A DNA stretch of 64,000 nt from JAMXLO01 sp963812475 (GTDB lineage: Bacteria > Pseudomonadota > Alphaproteobacteria > Acetobacterales > Acetobacteraceae): contig CAWEVI010000029.1 of assembly GCA_963812475.1 (NCBI GenBank), positions 248,001-312,000 of the forward strand, in the 5' to 3' direction. The position numbers and the translations under genes are program-made. Of the stretch, positions 36,835 through 45,999 are shown one piece after another. Numbering within the stretch: the stretch's first letter is position 1; the number at the start of each line of letters is the position of its first letter. The notes under the pieces were generated by a model that saw only the letters and a program-made list of their open reading frames with translations, did no database searches and was not told the origin of the DNA.

Positions 36835-37434
36835 ATGGAAACCAGCGTGACACGCCGCCATTTGCTTGCAGGCACGGCAGCCAGCCTCACCGCATGGCCA
36901 TTGGCTGGCCATTCGGACGACGCGCCACCAAGTCCGGCCAGGGACATGGCCGAATCGGCTCCGCAGTCCGGTCACGTCGATGTTACGTTGCAGGTCAATG
37001 ACGCCCCGGTGAAGCTGTCCGTCGAGCCTCGAACCTCGTTGCTCGATGCGCTTCGCGAACAGGCCGGACTGACAGGAACCAAAAAGGGCTGCGATCGCGG
37101 GGCCTGTGGCGCGTGCACCGTACATATCGATGGTCGTCGAGTGGTTTCTTGTCTGACGCTCGCCGCCCGGTGCCAGAACCGGGCAATCACCACCATCGAG
37201 GGAATCGCTGTCAACGGAGAACTGCATCCGATGCAGGCGGCCTTCCTGCATCATGACGGCCTGCAATGCGGGTACTGCACGCCCGGTCAGATCATGTCGG
37301 CGGTGGCGCTGATGCAGGAGGGCCACGCCGGTTCCGATGCGGAAATTCGCGAATGGATGAGCGGCAACATCTGCCGCTGCGGTGCATACCCCAACATCGT
37401 CGCTGCGATCCGCGACGTTGCAGGGGAGGGCTGA
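36835..37434 (+). CDS. paoA: Periplasmic aldehyde oxidoreductase, [2Fe-2S] subunit (PaoA-like)
   Basis: The 199-residue subunit has an N-terminal twin-arginine signal (TRRHLLAGTAAS), so the folded complex is exported by Tat. Two iron-sulfur sites follow: GCDRGACGACTVHIDG with a later C for the plant-type cluster and CGYCTPGQ with ICRCG for the second. ATG at 36835, directly after an in-frame GTG at 36832, has GAGGTG upstream at good spacing. It forms a tight operon with the FAD and molybdenum subunits; the next start lies two bases after its stop. PaoABC oxidises aromatic aldehydes in the periplasm. Confidence 0.92.
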   Translation: METSVTRRHLLAGTAASLTAWPLAGHSDDAPPSPARDMAESAPQSGHVDVTLQVNDAPVKLSVEPRTSLLDALREQAGLTGTKKGCDRGACGACTVHIDGRRVVSCLTLAARCQNRAITTIEGIAVNGELHPMQAAFLHHDGLQCGYCTPGQIMSAVALMQEGHAGSDAEIREWMSGNICRCGAYPNIVAAIRDVAGEG

Positions 37435-37436
37435 CC

Positions 37437-38414
37437 GTGCAGGAATTCGTCTTGCTGCGGCCGGCCTCACCGCAGGATGCGGCAACGGCGGCAGCGGAGA
37501 ACGGTACGAAATACATCGCCGGCGGAACCGATCTGCTGCAGCTGATGAAGGACAACGTCGAGTCGCCGCAACGGCTGGTGGATCTTGAAGCCGTGGGTCT
37601 CACCGATATCGAAGCCAATTCCGCCAGCCTGCGGTTGGGCGCCATGGCACGCATGAGCGACATAGCTGCCCATCGCGCGGTCCGCGAGGGCTGGCCGGTG
37701 ATTTCCGAGGCGTTGCTCGCCTCTGCATCGCCGCAGGTGCGCAACATGGGCACGCTCGGCGGAAACCTGCTCCAGCGCACCCGGTGCGGGTATTTCCGTG
37801 ACACCGGGTTCGCCTGCAACAAGCGCGAGCCGGGCTCCGGCTGTCCGGCGATCCGGGGCGAGAACCGCATGCTGGCGATCCTGGGCGGCAGCGGAAACTG
37901 CATTGCCACACATGCATCCGATCTCGCCGTGGCACTGATGGCGCTCGACGCCGTGCTGGATCTCAGCGGACCAGACGGTACGCAGCGGCATGTGCCGATT
38001 GGCGATTTCTATCGCCTGCCAGGCGATACTCCCCACATCGAGACGGCGCTGCTGCCCGGGGAACTGATCACCGCTGTCACAGTTCCCCGCAGCGTGGCTG
38101 CCCGCAATTCCCGCTATCTCAAATTGCGTGACCGCGCGAGCTTCGAATTTGCACTGGTCTCGGTTGCCGTGGCGATCGATGTCGCGGACGGCACGGTCCG
38201 TGACGTGCATCTCGCAGCAGGCGGCGTGGGGACAAGACCGTGGCGTCTGCCGGAAGTCGAGGCAGCATTGCGCGGACGTAGCCCTACCGACACCATTCTG
38301 CGCGAGGCCGCATCGCGTGCAGGCGAGGGCGCCCAGCCGGGGCGCCAGAATGGATTCAAACAGACATTTCTGCGCGGCGCGGTCTTGCGCGCTCTGCAGA
38401 CATCCGCCGCGTGA
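37437..38414 (+). CDS. paoB: Aldehyde oxidoreductase FAD-binding subunit (PaoB-like)
   Basis: The 325-residue protein carries the FAD-binding domain (IAGGTDLLQLMKDN, then NMGTLGGNLLQRTRC) of xanthine oxidase-family medium subunits. Four cysteines at 117, 127, 136 and 155 match the extra [4Fe-4S] site of E. coli PaoB, which supports a Pao rather than CoxM identity. It starts with GTG at 37437, two bases after the paoA stop. It has no signal of its own and would be carried out with PaoA. The stop overlaps the next frame's possible GTG. Confidence 0.92.
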   Translation: MQEFVLLRPASPQDAATAAAENGTKYIAGGTDLLQLMKDNVESPQRLVDLEAVGLTDIEANSASLRLGAMARMSDIAAHRAVREGWPVISEALLASASPQVRNMGTLGGNLLQRTRCGYFRDTGFACNKREPGSGCPAIRGENRMLAILGGSGNCIATHASDLAVALMALDAVLDLSGPDGTQRHVPIGDFYRLPGDTPHIETALLPGELITAVTVPRSVAARNSRYLKLRDRASFEFALVSVAVAIDVADGTVRDVHLAAGGVGTRPWRLPEVEAALRGRSPTDTILREAASRAGEGAQPGRQNGFKQTFLRGAVLRALQTSAA

Positions 38415-38425
38415 CGGGGGGCGCC

Positions 38426-40627
38426 ATGGCAAGCATCGGACAGCCGATCAATCGCGTAGACGGCCATTTGAAGGTCACTGGGCGCGCGAAATACGCTGCG
38501 GAATTTGTCCTTCCGCAGCACGTAGCCCACGCCATGTTGGTGCAGAGCACCATTGGCGCAGGGGAAATCATCGGCTTCGATCTCGACGCGGCGAAGGCGA
38601 TGCCGGGCGTTCTGGCGATCATCACGCCGGAGAACGCTGCCAAACTCGCGACAAAAGGCGGCGCGCAACAGACGATCCGGGCACCGCTACTGCAGGACAT
38701 GCGCGTTCTCTACAACGGTCAGCATGTCGCCGTGGTCGTGGCCGATGGTCTCGACCGAGCCGCCGCCGCCGCCGCCGCGGTACACGTGCGCTACCGCCAC
38801 GAGGAGCCGGTGACTTCGATGGACGCCGTGCTCGATCAGGCCTACGTGCCAAAAAGCTTCCGCAATGGCGAGCGACCGCCCGACTCGAAACGTGGTGACC
38901 CGGACAGTGCCTTTGCGACGGGCGCCATCAAACTGGAGGCGACCTATACGACCCCGATCGAGCATCACAATCCGATGGAGCCGCATGCGACCATCGCACA
39001 CTGGGACGGCGACCGGCTTACCGTGTGGACTGCGACGCAGGGTATTTCGGGTGCGCAGCAATCACTGGCGGCGCTGTTCGGCATCGATCCTGGCAATGTG
39101 CGGGTGATCTGTCCCTACCTGGGAGGCGGATTTGGCTGCAAGGGGAATACCTGGCCACCGGCGGTTCTGGCGGCAATGGCGGCACGCATTGTCGGGCGGC
39201 CGGTAAAACTGGCGGTGACGCGCGCGCAGATGTTCACCTCCAACGGATACCGGCCGCGCACGATCCAGAAGATGCAGTTTGCCGTCGATCCGCAGGGCAC
39301 GCTTCTATCCATGCGGCACGACGGTTACACGCAGATGTCGCAGCCGGCACTCGGCGAGTTCGCCGAACCGGTCGGGCTGGCGACCGAGATGCTGTACGCG
39401 TGTTCAAATGTTGCGGTAACCCATCGGCTGGTTGCGACGAATGCCAGTCTGCCGACTTATATGCGTGCGCCGGGCCTGGCCAGCGGCAACTTCGCGCTGG
39501 AATCCGCGATGGACGAACTGGCAGCGGCGCTGAAGATGGATCCCGTCGAGTTTCGACTGCGCAACTACACCGAACAGGATCCGCACGAAAACAAACCCTA
39601 CGCCAGCAAGGCGCTGCGCGAATGCTATCGCCAGGGCGCCGAGATGTTCGGCTGGTCGCGTCGTTCGCCAGAGCCTCGTTCCATGCGCGACGGCAATTTG
39701 CTGGTGGGCTGGGGTATGGCGACCAGCACCTATCCGACCCATCGCATGCCGGCCAGCGCTCATGTGCGCATCGGTGCGAACGGGGCGGCGCTGGTGCAGG
39801 TCGGCACGCAGGACATCGGGACCGGAACCTACACCGTAATGTCGCAGATCGCCGCCGATGCGCTCGGCCTGCCCGTCGGGCGCGTTCAGTTCGAGCTTGG
39901 CGACAGCAGCTTCCCGCACGCCCCGGTGTCGGGCGGCTCGATGACGGTCGCAAGCGTCGGTCCCGCGGTGCTCGCGGCTTGCCAGGCGGTGCGCGACAAG
40001 CTGTTCGAACTCACTCGAAGCGACCCACGGTTGGGCTGGCAGAACACGACCGCCGATGCGCTGCGGCTGCAGGACGGTGTCGTCACCGGGCCCGACGGCC
40101 GCGCGTCCGTCGCTGAACTGCTCGGGCGCAATGGGACGCAGTTCGTCGCCGCCGACAGCAGCGCCAAAGCGGGTGAGGAACACGACCGCTATGCCATGCA
40201 CGCATTCGGTGCACAATTCGTGGAGGTACGCTTCGATCCGGACCTCGGCACGTTGCGCGTCGCTCGGTTGGTCGGCGCATTCGACGCGGGGCGCGTGATG
40301 AACGCCAAGACCGCGCGCAGCCAGTTGATCGGCGGAATCGTTTACGAACTCGGCATGGCGCTGTTCGAGGAAACCCACGTGGATGCCGAGACCGGGCGTA
40401 TCGTCAACGCGAACGTCGCGGAATATCTGATGCCGGTACACGCCGATGTGCCGGACATCCAGACGATCGTGGTGGCAAACGACGAACGCAACTCCAATCC
40501 GCTCGGGGCGAAAGGGATCGGCGAACTTCCGATGGTGGGCGTGGCGGCCGCCGTAGCGAACGCGGTGTTCCACGCGACTGGCGTCCGCGTGCGCGACCTT
40601 CCCATCCGCATCGAGCATCTCGTGTAG
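38426..40627 (+). CDS. paoC: Aldehyde oxidoreductase molybdenum-binding subunit (PaoC-like)
   Basis: The roughly 733-residue large subunit binds the molybdenum cofactor (MCD type in E. coli PaoC). It contains GRAKYAAEFVLP, CPYLGGGFGCKGN and AKGIGELPMVGVAAA, whose Glu is the catalytic base in the family. The ATG at 38426 follows GGGGGG and gives the best start; a GTG at 38411 overlapping the paoB stop is an alternative. No XdhC/PaoD-type maturation gene is adjacent, so it must be elsewhere. The gene ends 24 bases before convergent rlmH. Confidence 0.92.
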   Translation: MASIGQPINRVDGHLKVTGRAKYAAEFVLPQHVAHAMLVQSTIGAGEIIGFDLDAAKAMPGVLAIITPENAAKLATKGGAQQTIRAPLLQDMRVLYNGQHVAVVVADGLDRAAAAAAAVHVRYRHEEPVTSMDAVLDQAYVPKSFRNGERPPDSKRGDPDSAFATGAIKLEATYTTPIEHHNPMEPHATIAHWDGDRLTVWTATQGISGAQQSLAALFGIDPGNVRVICPYLGGGFGCKGNTWPPAVLAAMAARIVGRPVKLAVTRAQMFTSNGYRPRTIQKMQFAVDPQGTLLSMRHDGYTQMSQPALGEFAEPVGLATEMLYACSNVAVTHRLVATNASLPTYMRAPGLASGNFALESAMDELAAALKMDPVEFRLRNYTEQDPHENKPYASKALRECYRQGAEMFGWSRRSPEPRSMRDGNLLVGWGMATSTYPTHRMPASAHVRIGANGAALVQVGTQDIGTGTYTVMSQIAADALGLPVGRVQFELGDSSFPHAPVSGGSMTVASVGPAVLAACQAVRDKLFELTRSDPRLGWQNTTADALRLQDGVVTGPDGRASVAELLGRNGTQFVAADSSAKAGEEHDRYAMHAFGAQFVEVRFDPDLGTLRVARLVGAFDAGRVMNAKTARSQLIGGIVYELGMALFEETHVDAETGRIVNANVAEYLMPVHADVPDIQTIVVANDERNSNPLGAKGIGELPMVGVAAAVANAVFHATGVRVRDLPIRIEHLV

Positions 40628-40651
40628 CAGCCCCTGCCTGCGGGTCAACGG

Positions 40652-41110
40652 TTACGGTCGGGCCGCCCTGTGGTATGGATGCCCCGCCGCTATCGAGCGC
40701 GCTCGGAACACCTGCTCTGCCAGCATCGCGCGCGCGAGTAAATGTGGCCAGGTGAGCCGTCCGAGCGAAAGCACATAGCCGGCGCGGCCGATCAGCTGAG
40801 CGTCGAGACCCTCGGCACCGCCGATGACGAAGCATACCGGCCGGCCGCCAGACAGCCAGCGCTCCAACAGGCGTGCCAGTTCTCCGCTGTCCGGCGCCTC
40901 CCCTCCCTGGTCCAGCGCCACGACGAAAGCGGAGACGGGCAGAGCGGCAAGCAGCGCCGTGCTCTCGCGCCGCTTCACTTCGGCGGGCGCGCCGCGTGCC
41001 TCGGGGACTTCGGTAACGGCAATTTTCGGCCGCAGCCGGGCGTTGTAGCGGTCGAACAGTTCCAACTCCGGCCCGTCGCGCAGCCGTCCCACAGAGAACA
41101 GACACAGCAT
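40652..41110 (-). CDS. rlmH: 23S rRNA (pseudouridine-1915-N3)-methyltransferase
   Basis: The 152-residue protein is close to the usual 155 and contains the SPOUT-knot signature VIGGAEGLD and SLGRLTWPHLLARAMLAEQVFRA split across residues 105-140. It methylates pseudouridine 1915 in helix 69 of 23S rRNA. The open frame extends far upstream, but that part is antisense to the EcsC gene; the ATG at 41110 fits the family N-terminus. It is divergent from the EcsC gene across 24 bp. Confidence 0.95.
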   Translation of the reverse strand: MLCLFSVGRLRDGPELELFDRYNARLRPKIAVTEVPEARGAPAEVKRRESTALLAALPVSAFVVALDQGGEAPDSGELARLLERWLSGGRPVCFVIGGAEGLDAQLIGRAGYVLSLGRLTWPHLLARAMLAEQVFRARSIAAGHPYHRAARP

Positions 41111-41134
41111 CGTGGCAGCACCTATATTAGCTCG

Positions 41135-42061
41135 ATGGACACTCCCGATACCACAGACAACGCCTGCGGTGGGTTGAGCGATGCCGACCGCGCCACGCTC
41201 GCGGATGCCGCTCGTATCTTGCTCGACGCGCGTGGGGTTGTCATCCGCACCAGCGAGTGGCTGGGAGCCAGACTTCACGGCGTCGGTAGGCGGTTCGTCG
41301 AACTCGGGCCGCATCTGCTCGGTGAGGACTGGGAGGTCCGGTACCATGCGCTGGTCGAAGGCGCGCTGAGCAACGCCTACCGGATCGGCACGCTCGGTCT
41401 CGATGCAGGAAGCAACCACCGGCCTCGGCGCAGGGCCAGCAGACTGCTCGCCGCCGCGACGGGCGGGGCCAGTGGACTCATTGGCGCGCCGGGGATCGCG
41501 GCCGATTTGCCGGTTACGACGTGCCTGATGATGCGCTCGATCGCTGAGATCGCCCGCTCGCACGGCGAGGACCTGACTTCGGCGGAGACGCGTCAGGCCT
41601 GCATCGAGGTATTCGCCTTTGGCGGTCCGGAGATCGTCGATGAGGACATCGACCTCGCGTGGTGGACGATCCGCGGCAGCCTGAGTCACGCATCGATCGC
41701 GCTGCTGATCCGCCAGGTCGCCGCCCGCTTCGGCGCCGTGCTGTCGCAGAAATACCTGACGCAGACGGTACCGCTGATCGGTGCCGCCGCGGGCAGCACC
41801 CTGAACTATGTATTCATGGATTACTACCAGCGGATGGCGCGGGTGCATTTCACGTTGCGCGAACTGGAACGGCGTCATGATCCGGACGCCGTTCGTGCCT
41901 GCTTCGATGGCCTGCTTCGAGCGGCCAGATCGCGGCGGGGCAGGATGCCGACCCGGCTCTTGCGGTCCGATGCCCGGATGCTGGAGCATGTCCCTCCGGC
42001 AGATGGGGGGCGGCAATGGACTGGCAGACCCAGCAAGGCACGTTCGCTGCCGGCGACCTGA
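41135..42061 (+). CDS. EcsC family protein
   Basis: The 308-residue protein belongs to the EcsC family, as shown by GLIGAPGIAADLPVTTCLMMRSIAEIA near residue 120 (split in this description), IEVFAFGG and LIGAAAGSTLNYVFMDYY near the C-terminus. EcsC was found beside the Bacillus EcsAB transporter and its action is unknown; a membrane-associated, amphipathic role has been suggested. Its last 46 bases overlap the MetX-like gene in another frame. The frame is open upstream, but the ATG at 41135, just after the rlmH start region, is the natural one. Confidence 0.85.
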   Translation: MDTPDTTDNACGGLSDADRATLADAARILLDARGVVIRTSEWLGARLHGVGRRFVELGPHLLGEDWEVRYHALVEGALSNAYRIGTLGLDAGSNHRPRRRASRLLAAATGGASGLIGAPGIAADLPVTTCLMMRSIAEIARSHGEDLTSAETRQACIEVFAFGGPEIVDEDIDLAWWTIRGSLSHASIALLIRQVAARFGAVLSQKYLTQTVPLIGAAAGSTLNYVFMDYYQRMARVHFTLRELERRHDPDAVRACFDGLLRAARSRRGRMPTRLLRSDARMLEHVPPADGGRQWTGRPSKARSLPAT

Positions 42062-43044
42062 CGCTGCAATCAGGTGCGGTCTTGCGAGCGGCGCGATTGT
42101 CGTGGAAGGCGCACGGCACGCTGTCGCCTAAGCGCAACAATGTCATCGTCTATCCCACCAGCTACAGCGCGCAGCACCCGGATCTCGAATGGCTGATCGG
42201 TCCGGATGGCGTGCTGGACCCGACGCGCTGGTTCATCGTTATCGCGGACATGTTCGGCAATGGGCTCTCGTCCAGCCCGTCGAACACCGCGGACTATCCG
42301 TCGCTGGTCACCATCCTCGACAACGTGCAGACCCAGCGCCGCGCGCTGCGCGAGGTGTTCGGGATTGAACGCGTTGCCTGTGTCTATGGCTGGTCGATGG
42401 GCGCGCTGCAGGCCTATCACTGGGCCGCGCTGTTTCCCGATGCGGTGGATCGCATCGTGGTGAACTGCGGCGTGGCGCGCACCGCCGTGCATAATCAGGT
42501 GTTCCTTCGTGGGCTGATGGCGACGCTGGAAGCCGCACCGGAACATGGTGGGGATGGTCGGTTCGTCGGCGAACCGCACGCCGCGAAGCGCGCGTTCGGT
42601 CGCATATACGCTGGCTGGGCGTTGAGCCAGGATTTCTACCGCGCCAACCTGCATCTTGCCGCAGGACCGCAGCCCAATCTCGGCGCGCCGGACCTCGAGA
42701 CGTTCTTGCGCACCGACTGGGAGGATCGCTTCGGCGCGCGCCCCGCCGCCAACCTGTATGCGCAGCTTCGCACGTGGGACGCCGCCGACATCAGCGCGAA
42801 CCCACTGTACGACGGCGATTTGCCGCGTGCATTACGCGCAATCCGAGCCCGGACACTGTTGATGCCGGGCGAGACGGACCTCTATTTCCGCGTCGCCGAC
42901 AACGCTGCCGAACTGCCCCTTTTGGCCAATGCCGAGCTCAAGCCGATCCCCAGCATCTGGGGTCATCGCGCCGGCAATCCGGCGCCCAACCCGGACGATG
43001 CCCGCTTCGTCAAACACGCCGTGCGGGACTGGCTCGCGCGGTAG
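42016..43044 (+). CDS. Alpha/beta hydrolase, homoserine O-acetyltransferase (MetX)-like
   Basis: The 342-residue protein starts MDWQTQQGTFAAGDLTLQSG and resembles MetX-type acyltransferases. VYPTSYSAQH and NGLSSSPSN sit in the conserved core. The nucleophile is Ser127 in YGWSMGA, and a later ETDLYF Asp and GHRAGNP His complete the triad. A related group acts as plain hydrolases, so homoserine acetylation is not proven, and no methionine genes are near. The start follows GGGGGG and overlaps the EcsC gene by 46 bases. The Rid-family gene follows after 19 bases, likely in one operon. Confidence 0.83.
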   Translation: MDWQTQQGTFAAGDLTLQSGAVLRAARLSWKAHGTLSPKRNNVIVYPTSYSAQHPDLEWLIGPDGVLDPTRWFIVIADMFGNGLSSSPSNTADYPSLVTILDNVQTQRRALREVFGIERVACVYGWSMGALQAYHWAALFPDAVDRIVVNCGVARTAVHNQVFLRGLMATLEAAPEHGGDGRFVGEPHAAKRAFGRIYAGWALSQDFYRANLHLAAGPQPNLGAPDLETFLRTDWEDRFGARPAANLYAQLRTWDAADISANPLYDGDLPRALRAIRARTLLMPGETDLYFRVADNAAELPLLANAELKPIPSIWGHRAGNPAPNPDDARFVKHAVRDWLAR

Positions 43045-43063
43045 CAGATCGAGGAGAACGGAA

Positions 43064-43450
43064 ATGGCGACTGTCACGATGAGCAATCCGCCGAGTGTGC
43101 GCGCTCCGACGGGCTACACCCATGGACTGGTGCTGCAGGGCGTGGAGCGACGGCTGATCATCTCGGGCCAGATCGGCATGGCGCAGGATGGATCGGTGCC
43201 GAGCACCGGTGAGGGCCAGGTTGCCCAGGCATTCGCCAATCTCCGCGCCGTGCTGGAAGCCAACGACATGAGTGTCACCAATTTGGTGAAGACAACGGTT
43301 TTCCTGACTGACAGGTCGTTGCTCGCCTCGTTCCGCGCGGCGCGCAATTCGGTCTATGCCGGGCACGCGCCGTGCTCGACGCTGCTGTTCGTCGCGGGGT
43401 TGGCTGATCCGCGCTTGATGGTGGAGATCGAGGCGGAGGCGGTTGCGTAG
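43064..43450 (+). CDS. Rid-family (YjgF/YER057c) protein without the RidA arginine
   Basis: The 128-residue protein has the YjgF fold (ISGQIGMAQDG, QAFANLRAVLEANDMS, VKTTVFLTD, VEIEAEAVA). The key Arg105 of RidA, which holds the imine carboxylate, is replaced by Cys104 in APCST. Therefore it is probably not a classical 2-iminobutanoate deaminase; other Rid groups with different activity are known. The ATG at 43064 follows GAGGAG. It lies downstream of the MetX-like hydrolase in the same direction. Confidence 0.87.
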   Translation: MATVTMSNPPSVRAPTGYTHGLVLQGVERRLIISGQIGMAQDGSVPSTGEGQVAQAFANLRAVLEANDMSVTNLVKTTVFLTDRSLLASFRAARNSVYAGHAPCSTLLFVAGLADPRLMVEIEAEAVA

Positions 43451-43475
43451 CGACGCCGGCGGTTCGACGCAAATT

Positions 43476-43503
43476 CCCTCTCCGCGCCTCGGGGCGGAGA
43501 GGG
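43476..43503. terminator. 10-bp hairpin between convergent genes
   Basis: CCCTCTCCGC and GCGGAGAGGG form a perfect 10-bp stem (43476-43485, 43494-43503) with an eight-base loop. It lies between the Rid gene and sthA, which converge. On the minus strand the stem is followed by AATTTG, a weak T-rich tail. It is also a member of the C-rich repeat type at 18821-18940. Confidence 0.62.
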
Positions 43504-43542
43504 AGATTGCTCGGACGTTCGTGCGATGAGTGGGTAGGCGAA

Positions 43543-44934
43543 CTAAGCCGCCGCCATCCGGTTCCACGCATCGAGCGCCGCGATCTTGTAAGCTTCTGCC
43601 AGCGTCGGGTAGTTGAACGTGTTTTCGATGAAGTAGTCGAGCGTGCCCTTCAGGTTCAGCACTGCCTGGCCGATATGGATCAGCTCGGTCGCGCCTTCGC
43701 CGACGATGTGCACGCCTAGCAGTCGGCGCGTTCGCAGCGAGAACAACATCTTCATCATGCCGGCGTTCAACCCCATGATGTGGCCGCGCAACGTCTCGCG
43801 AAAGCGCGCGATGCCGCATTCGTAGGGGATGGAGCGCTCGCGCGCCTCGTGTTCGCTCATGCCCACGGTGGATATCTCCGGCACCGAGAAAATGCCGTAG
43901 GGGAAAAACTCCGGTGCGTTCGGCGCTGGCACCCCGAAGGCGTGGCAGGCGGCGATTCGGCCCTGTTCCATCGAGGTGGACGCCAGGCTTGGAAATCCGA
44001 TCGCGTCGCCGGCACAGTAGATGTGCGGCACCATCGTCTGGAAGGTCCGCGGATCGACCTTCAGCCGGCCCCGCTCGTCGGGCGTAATTCCGCAGGCATC
44101 GAGGTTAAGGACGTCCGTCGCGCCGACGCGGCCGGCGGTGTAGAGCACCATCTCCGACCGCACGCGGCGACCACCCTCCAGGATGGTCACCGGCCAGTCG
44201 TTCTCGAACTCGATGCGCTCGACCTTGGCGCCGAAGCGCAGCGCCACGCCGCGATCGCGCAACTGATGCGTGAAGTCCTCGATCAGTTCGTGGTCGATGA
44301 ACTCCAGCATTCCGGGCCGCGCTTCGACCAGTGCCACGGCGACGTCGAGCGCGCTGAAAATGGTGGCGTATTCCACCCCGATCACGCCGGCTCCGATCAC
44401 AGTGAGGCTGCGCGGCAGGCGTGGGATTTCGACAATCTCGTCACTGTCGAACACGCTGGTGCCGTTGAACGGCACGCCGTCGGGGCGGTGTGGGCGCGTG
44501 CCGACGGCGACCAGGATGCGTTCGCCCTGAAAGATGCGGATGTCGCCGGTTTCGGCAGTCACCTCGATGCGATGCTCGTCCAGGAAGCGCGCGGTGCCGA
44601 TCGTGGTCTGGACGGCATTGCGTGCGAACTGATGTTCCAGCACATCGACCTCGTGGTCGAGCGTCATGTGCAGGCGCATCATCAGATCCTTGGCCGCGAT
44701 GTCCTTCTTCACCCGATAGGCACGGCCGTAAAAGCCGCGTTCGCGCCAGCCGGTCAGGTTCAACACCGTCTCCCGCAGCGTTTTTGAGGGGATGGTGCCG
44801 GTATGGACCGAGACCCCGCCGACGCGGCGGCCCTTCTCCACCACAAGCACGGAACGGCCGAGCTTGGCGGCCTGGATCGCTGCCCTGCGCCCCGCGGGCC
44901 CGCTTCCGATGACGATGAAGTCAAAGGTGCTCAC
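43543..44934 (-). CDS. sthA: Si-specific (soluble) NAD(P)+ transhydrogenase
   Basis: The 463-residue flavoprotein exchanges hydride between NADPH and NAD. GSGPAGRRAAI near residue 10 binds FAD and IGAGVIGVEYA near residue 180 binds NAD(P). The redox-disulfide motif of lipoamide dehydrogenases is replaced by GGVSVHTGTIPSK, where both cysteines are lost (Ser42, Thr47), exactly as in SthA/UdhA. The C-terminal dimerisation domain ends with FNYPTLAEAYKIAALDA. The start ATG at 44934 is the natural one, followed upstream by a repeat-bearing gap. Confidence 0.94.
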   Translation of the reverse strand: MSTFDFIVIGSGPAGRRAAIQAAKLGRSVLVVEKGRRVGGVSVHTGTIPSKTLRETVLNLTGWRERGFYGRAYRVKKDIAAKDLMMRLHMTLDHEVDVLEHQFARNAVQTTIGTARFLDEHRIEVTAETGDIRIFQGERILVAVGTRPHRPDGVPFNGTSVFDSDEIVEIPRLPRSLTVIGAGVIGVEYATIFSALDVAVALVEARPGMLEFIDHELIEDFTHQLRDRGVALRFGAKVERIEFENDWPVTILEGGRRVRSEMVLYTAGRVGATDVLNLDACGITPDERGRLKVDPRTFQTMVPHIYCAGDAIGFPSLASTSMEQGRIAACHAFGVPAPNAPEFFPYGIFSVPEISTVGMSEHEARERSIPYECGIARFRETLRGHIMGLNAGMMKMLFSLRTRRLLGVHIVGEGATELIHIGQAVLNLKGTLDYFIENTFNYPTLAEAYKIAALDAWNRMAAA

Positions 44935-45055
44935 AGAGAGAGAGTGGGGTAGGGAGGTGTGGCCTGTCCATCGAAATTGTGCGGTGCAGCGAAATAAGCT
45001 ATGCTTGTTTCGCCACTGGTGTCATTGGCCCTTCATCGTCCTGGTGCGCCGCATC

Positions 45056-45132
45056 CCGTCATCCCCGCGCAAGCAGGAATCCAAGTGCAATTGCGTCTGC
45101 TTCCCTGGGTACCCGCTTTCGCGGGAATGACA
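45056..45132. repeat. Inverted repeat with GTCATYCCCGCG ends
   Basis: The ends 45058-45077 and 45112-45131 pair with few mismatches: GTCATCCCCGCGCAAGCAGG against CCCGCTTTCGCGGGAATGAC. A smaller CCCGC-TTTC-GCGGG hairpin lies in the right arm. It sits between the starts of sthA and the end of phnE. The form resembles the short GTCATTCCCGCG-type repeats known from other proteobacteria (for example dRS3-like elements in Neisseria). Confidence 0.78.
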
Positions 45133-45157
45133 ACAAGAAGTGCACGGCCTGTGTGAG

Positions 45158-45976
45158 TCAGTCGATCAGCCGTCGCCTGACCCGCGCCGACAGTTGATCG
45201 ATCAACCCCACCGTAACCAAAAGCAGGATGATGATGAACGACACCTCGTCCCAGTAGCGCACCTTGATACGTTCGGCGATCTGCAGGCCGATGCCGCCCG
45301 CGCCGACCACGCCGAGGATCGATGCGCTCCGCGTATTGCTCTCGAAGCTGTAGAGGGTCTGTGCCAGCAGCACCGGCAGCACCTGCGGGATCAGGCCGTA
45401 GCGGATCGCCAGCAGACGCGAGCCGCCGGCCGCCTCCACCGCTTCCTTCTGGCGCGGGTCGGCATTCTCGATCGCCTCGGCGAACAGCTTGGCCAGCACG
45501 CAGATCTCGGCCGCGGTGATCGCCAGCACGCCGGCCAGCGGTCCCAGCCCCACGGCGCGCACGAACGCCAGCGCCCAGATAAGCTGATCCACGCCGCGGA
45601 AACCATCGAACACACGGCGGATCGAGAAATGCGCCAGTGCGTTCACCAGGACGTTGCGCGCGCCAAGGAAGCCGAGCGGCACGGCGATCACCGCGGCGAC
45701 GAAGGTGCCGAGGAATGCCATCGCCACGCTCTCGGCCAGGCCTTGCAGGATATCGGGCCACTGCTGACCGGGGCTCGGCGGGATCATCTGGCGCAGGATG
45801 ACGAACAGACCCGAGATGCCGCGCGACAACCGTGCCGGCGTGATATCGAACCAGATGCACAACGTGAGCAACCATGTGACGAACAGGAGTGCACCGAGCC
45901 ACCGCAGCACGCGCGTTTGCGGAGGTGGCCCGAACGCGCGCGGAAAGCGAGCGCGTATTTCCGCGATGGTCGTCAT
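45158..45976 (-). CDS. phnE: Phosphonate ABC transporter permease, PhnE-like (second)
   Basis: The 272-residue protein has about six membrane segments and the PhnE permease pattern: an EAA-type loop EAAGGSRLLAIRYGLIPQ that contacts the ATPase, and ASILGVVGAGGIGLQI. It is the second permease after the one at 46113-46982, which differs in sequence, so the pair may form a heterodimer. An intergenic repeat of about 100 bp separates them. No phnC ATPase gene occurs here. The start ATG at 45976 lies 23 bases from the repeat. Confidence 0.9.
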   Translation of the reverse strand: MTTIAEIRARFPRAFGPPPQTRVLRWLGALLFVTWLLTLCIWFDITPARLSRGISGLFVILRQMIPPSPGQQWPDILQGLAESVAMAFLGTFVAAVIAVPLGFLGARNVLVNALAHFSIRRVFDGFRGVDQLIWALAFVRAVGLGPLAGVLAITAAEICVLAKLFAEAIENADPRQKEAVEAAGGSRLLAIRYGLIPQVLPVLLAQTLYSFESNTRSASILGVVGAGGIGLQIAERIKVRYWDEVSFIIILLLVTVGLIDQLSARVRRRLID

Positions 45977-45999
45977 GGACTGTCAGGAAGAAGTAATGG

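Noticed and set aside
40652..42016. A 454-codon minus frame that would extend rlmH
   Set aside because: Only the last 152 codons match RlmH; the rest is antisense to the EcsC gene.
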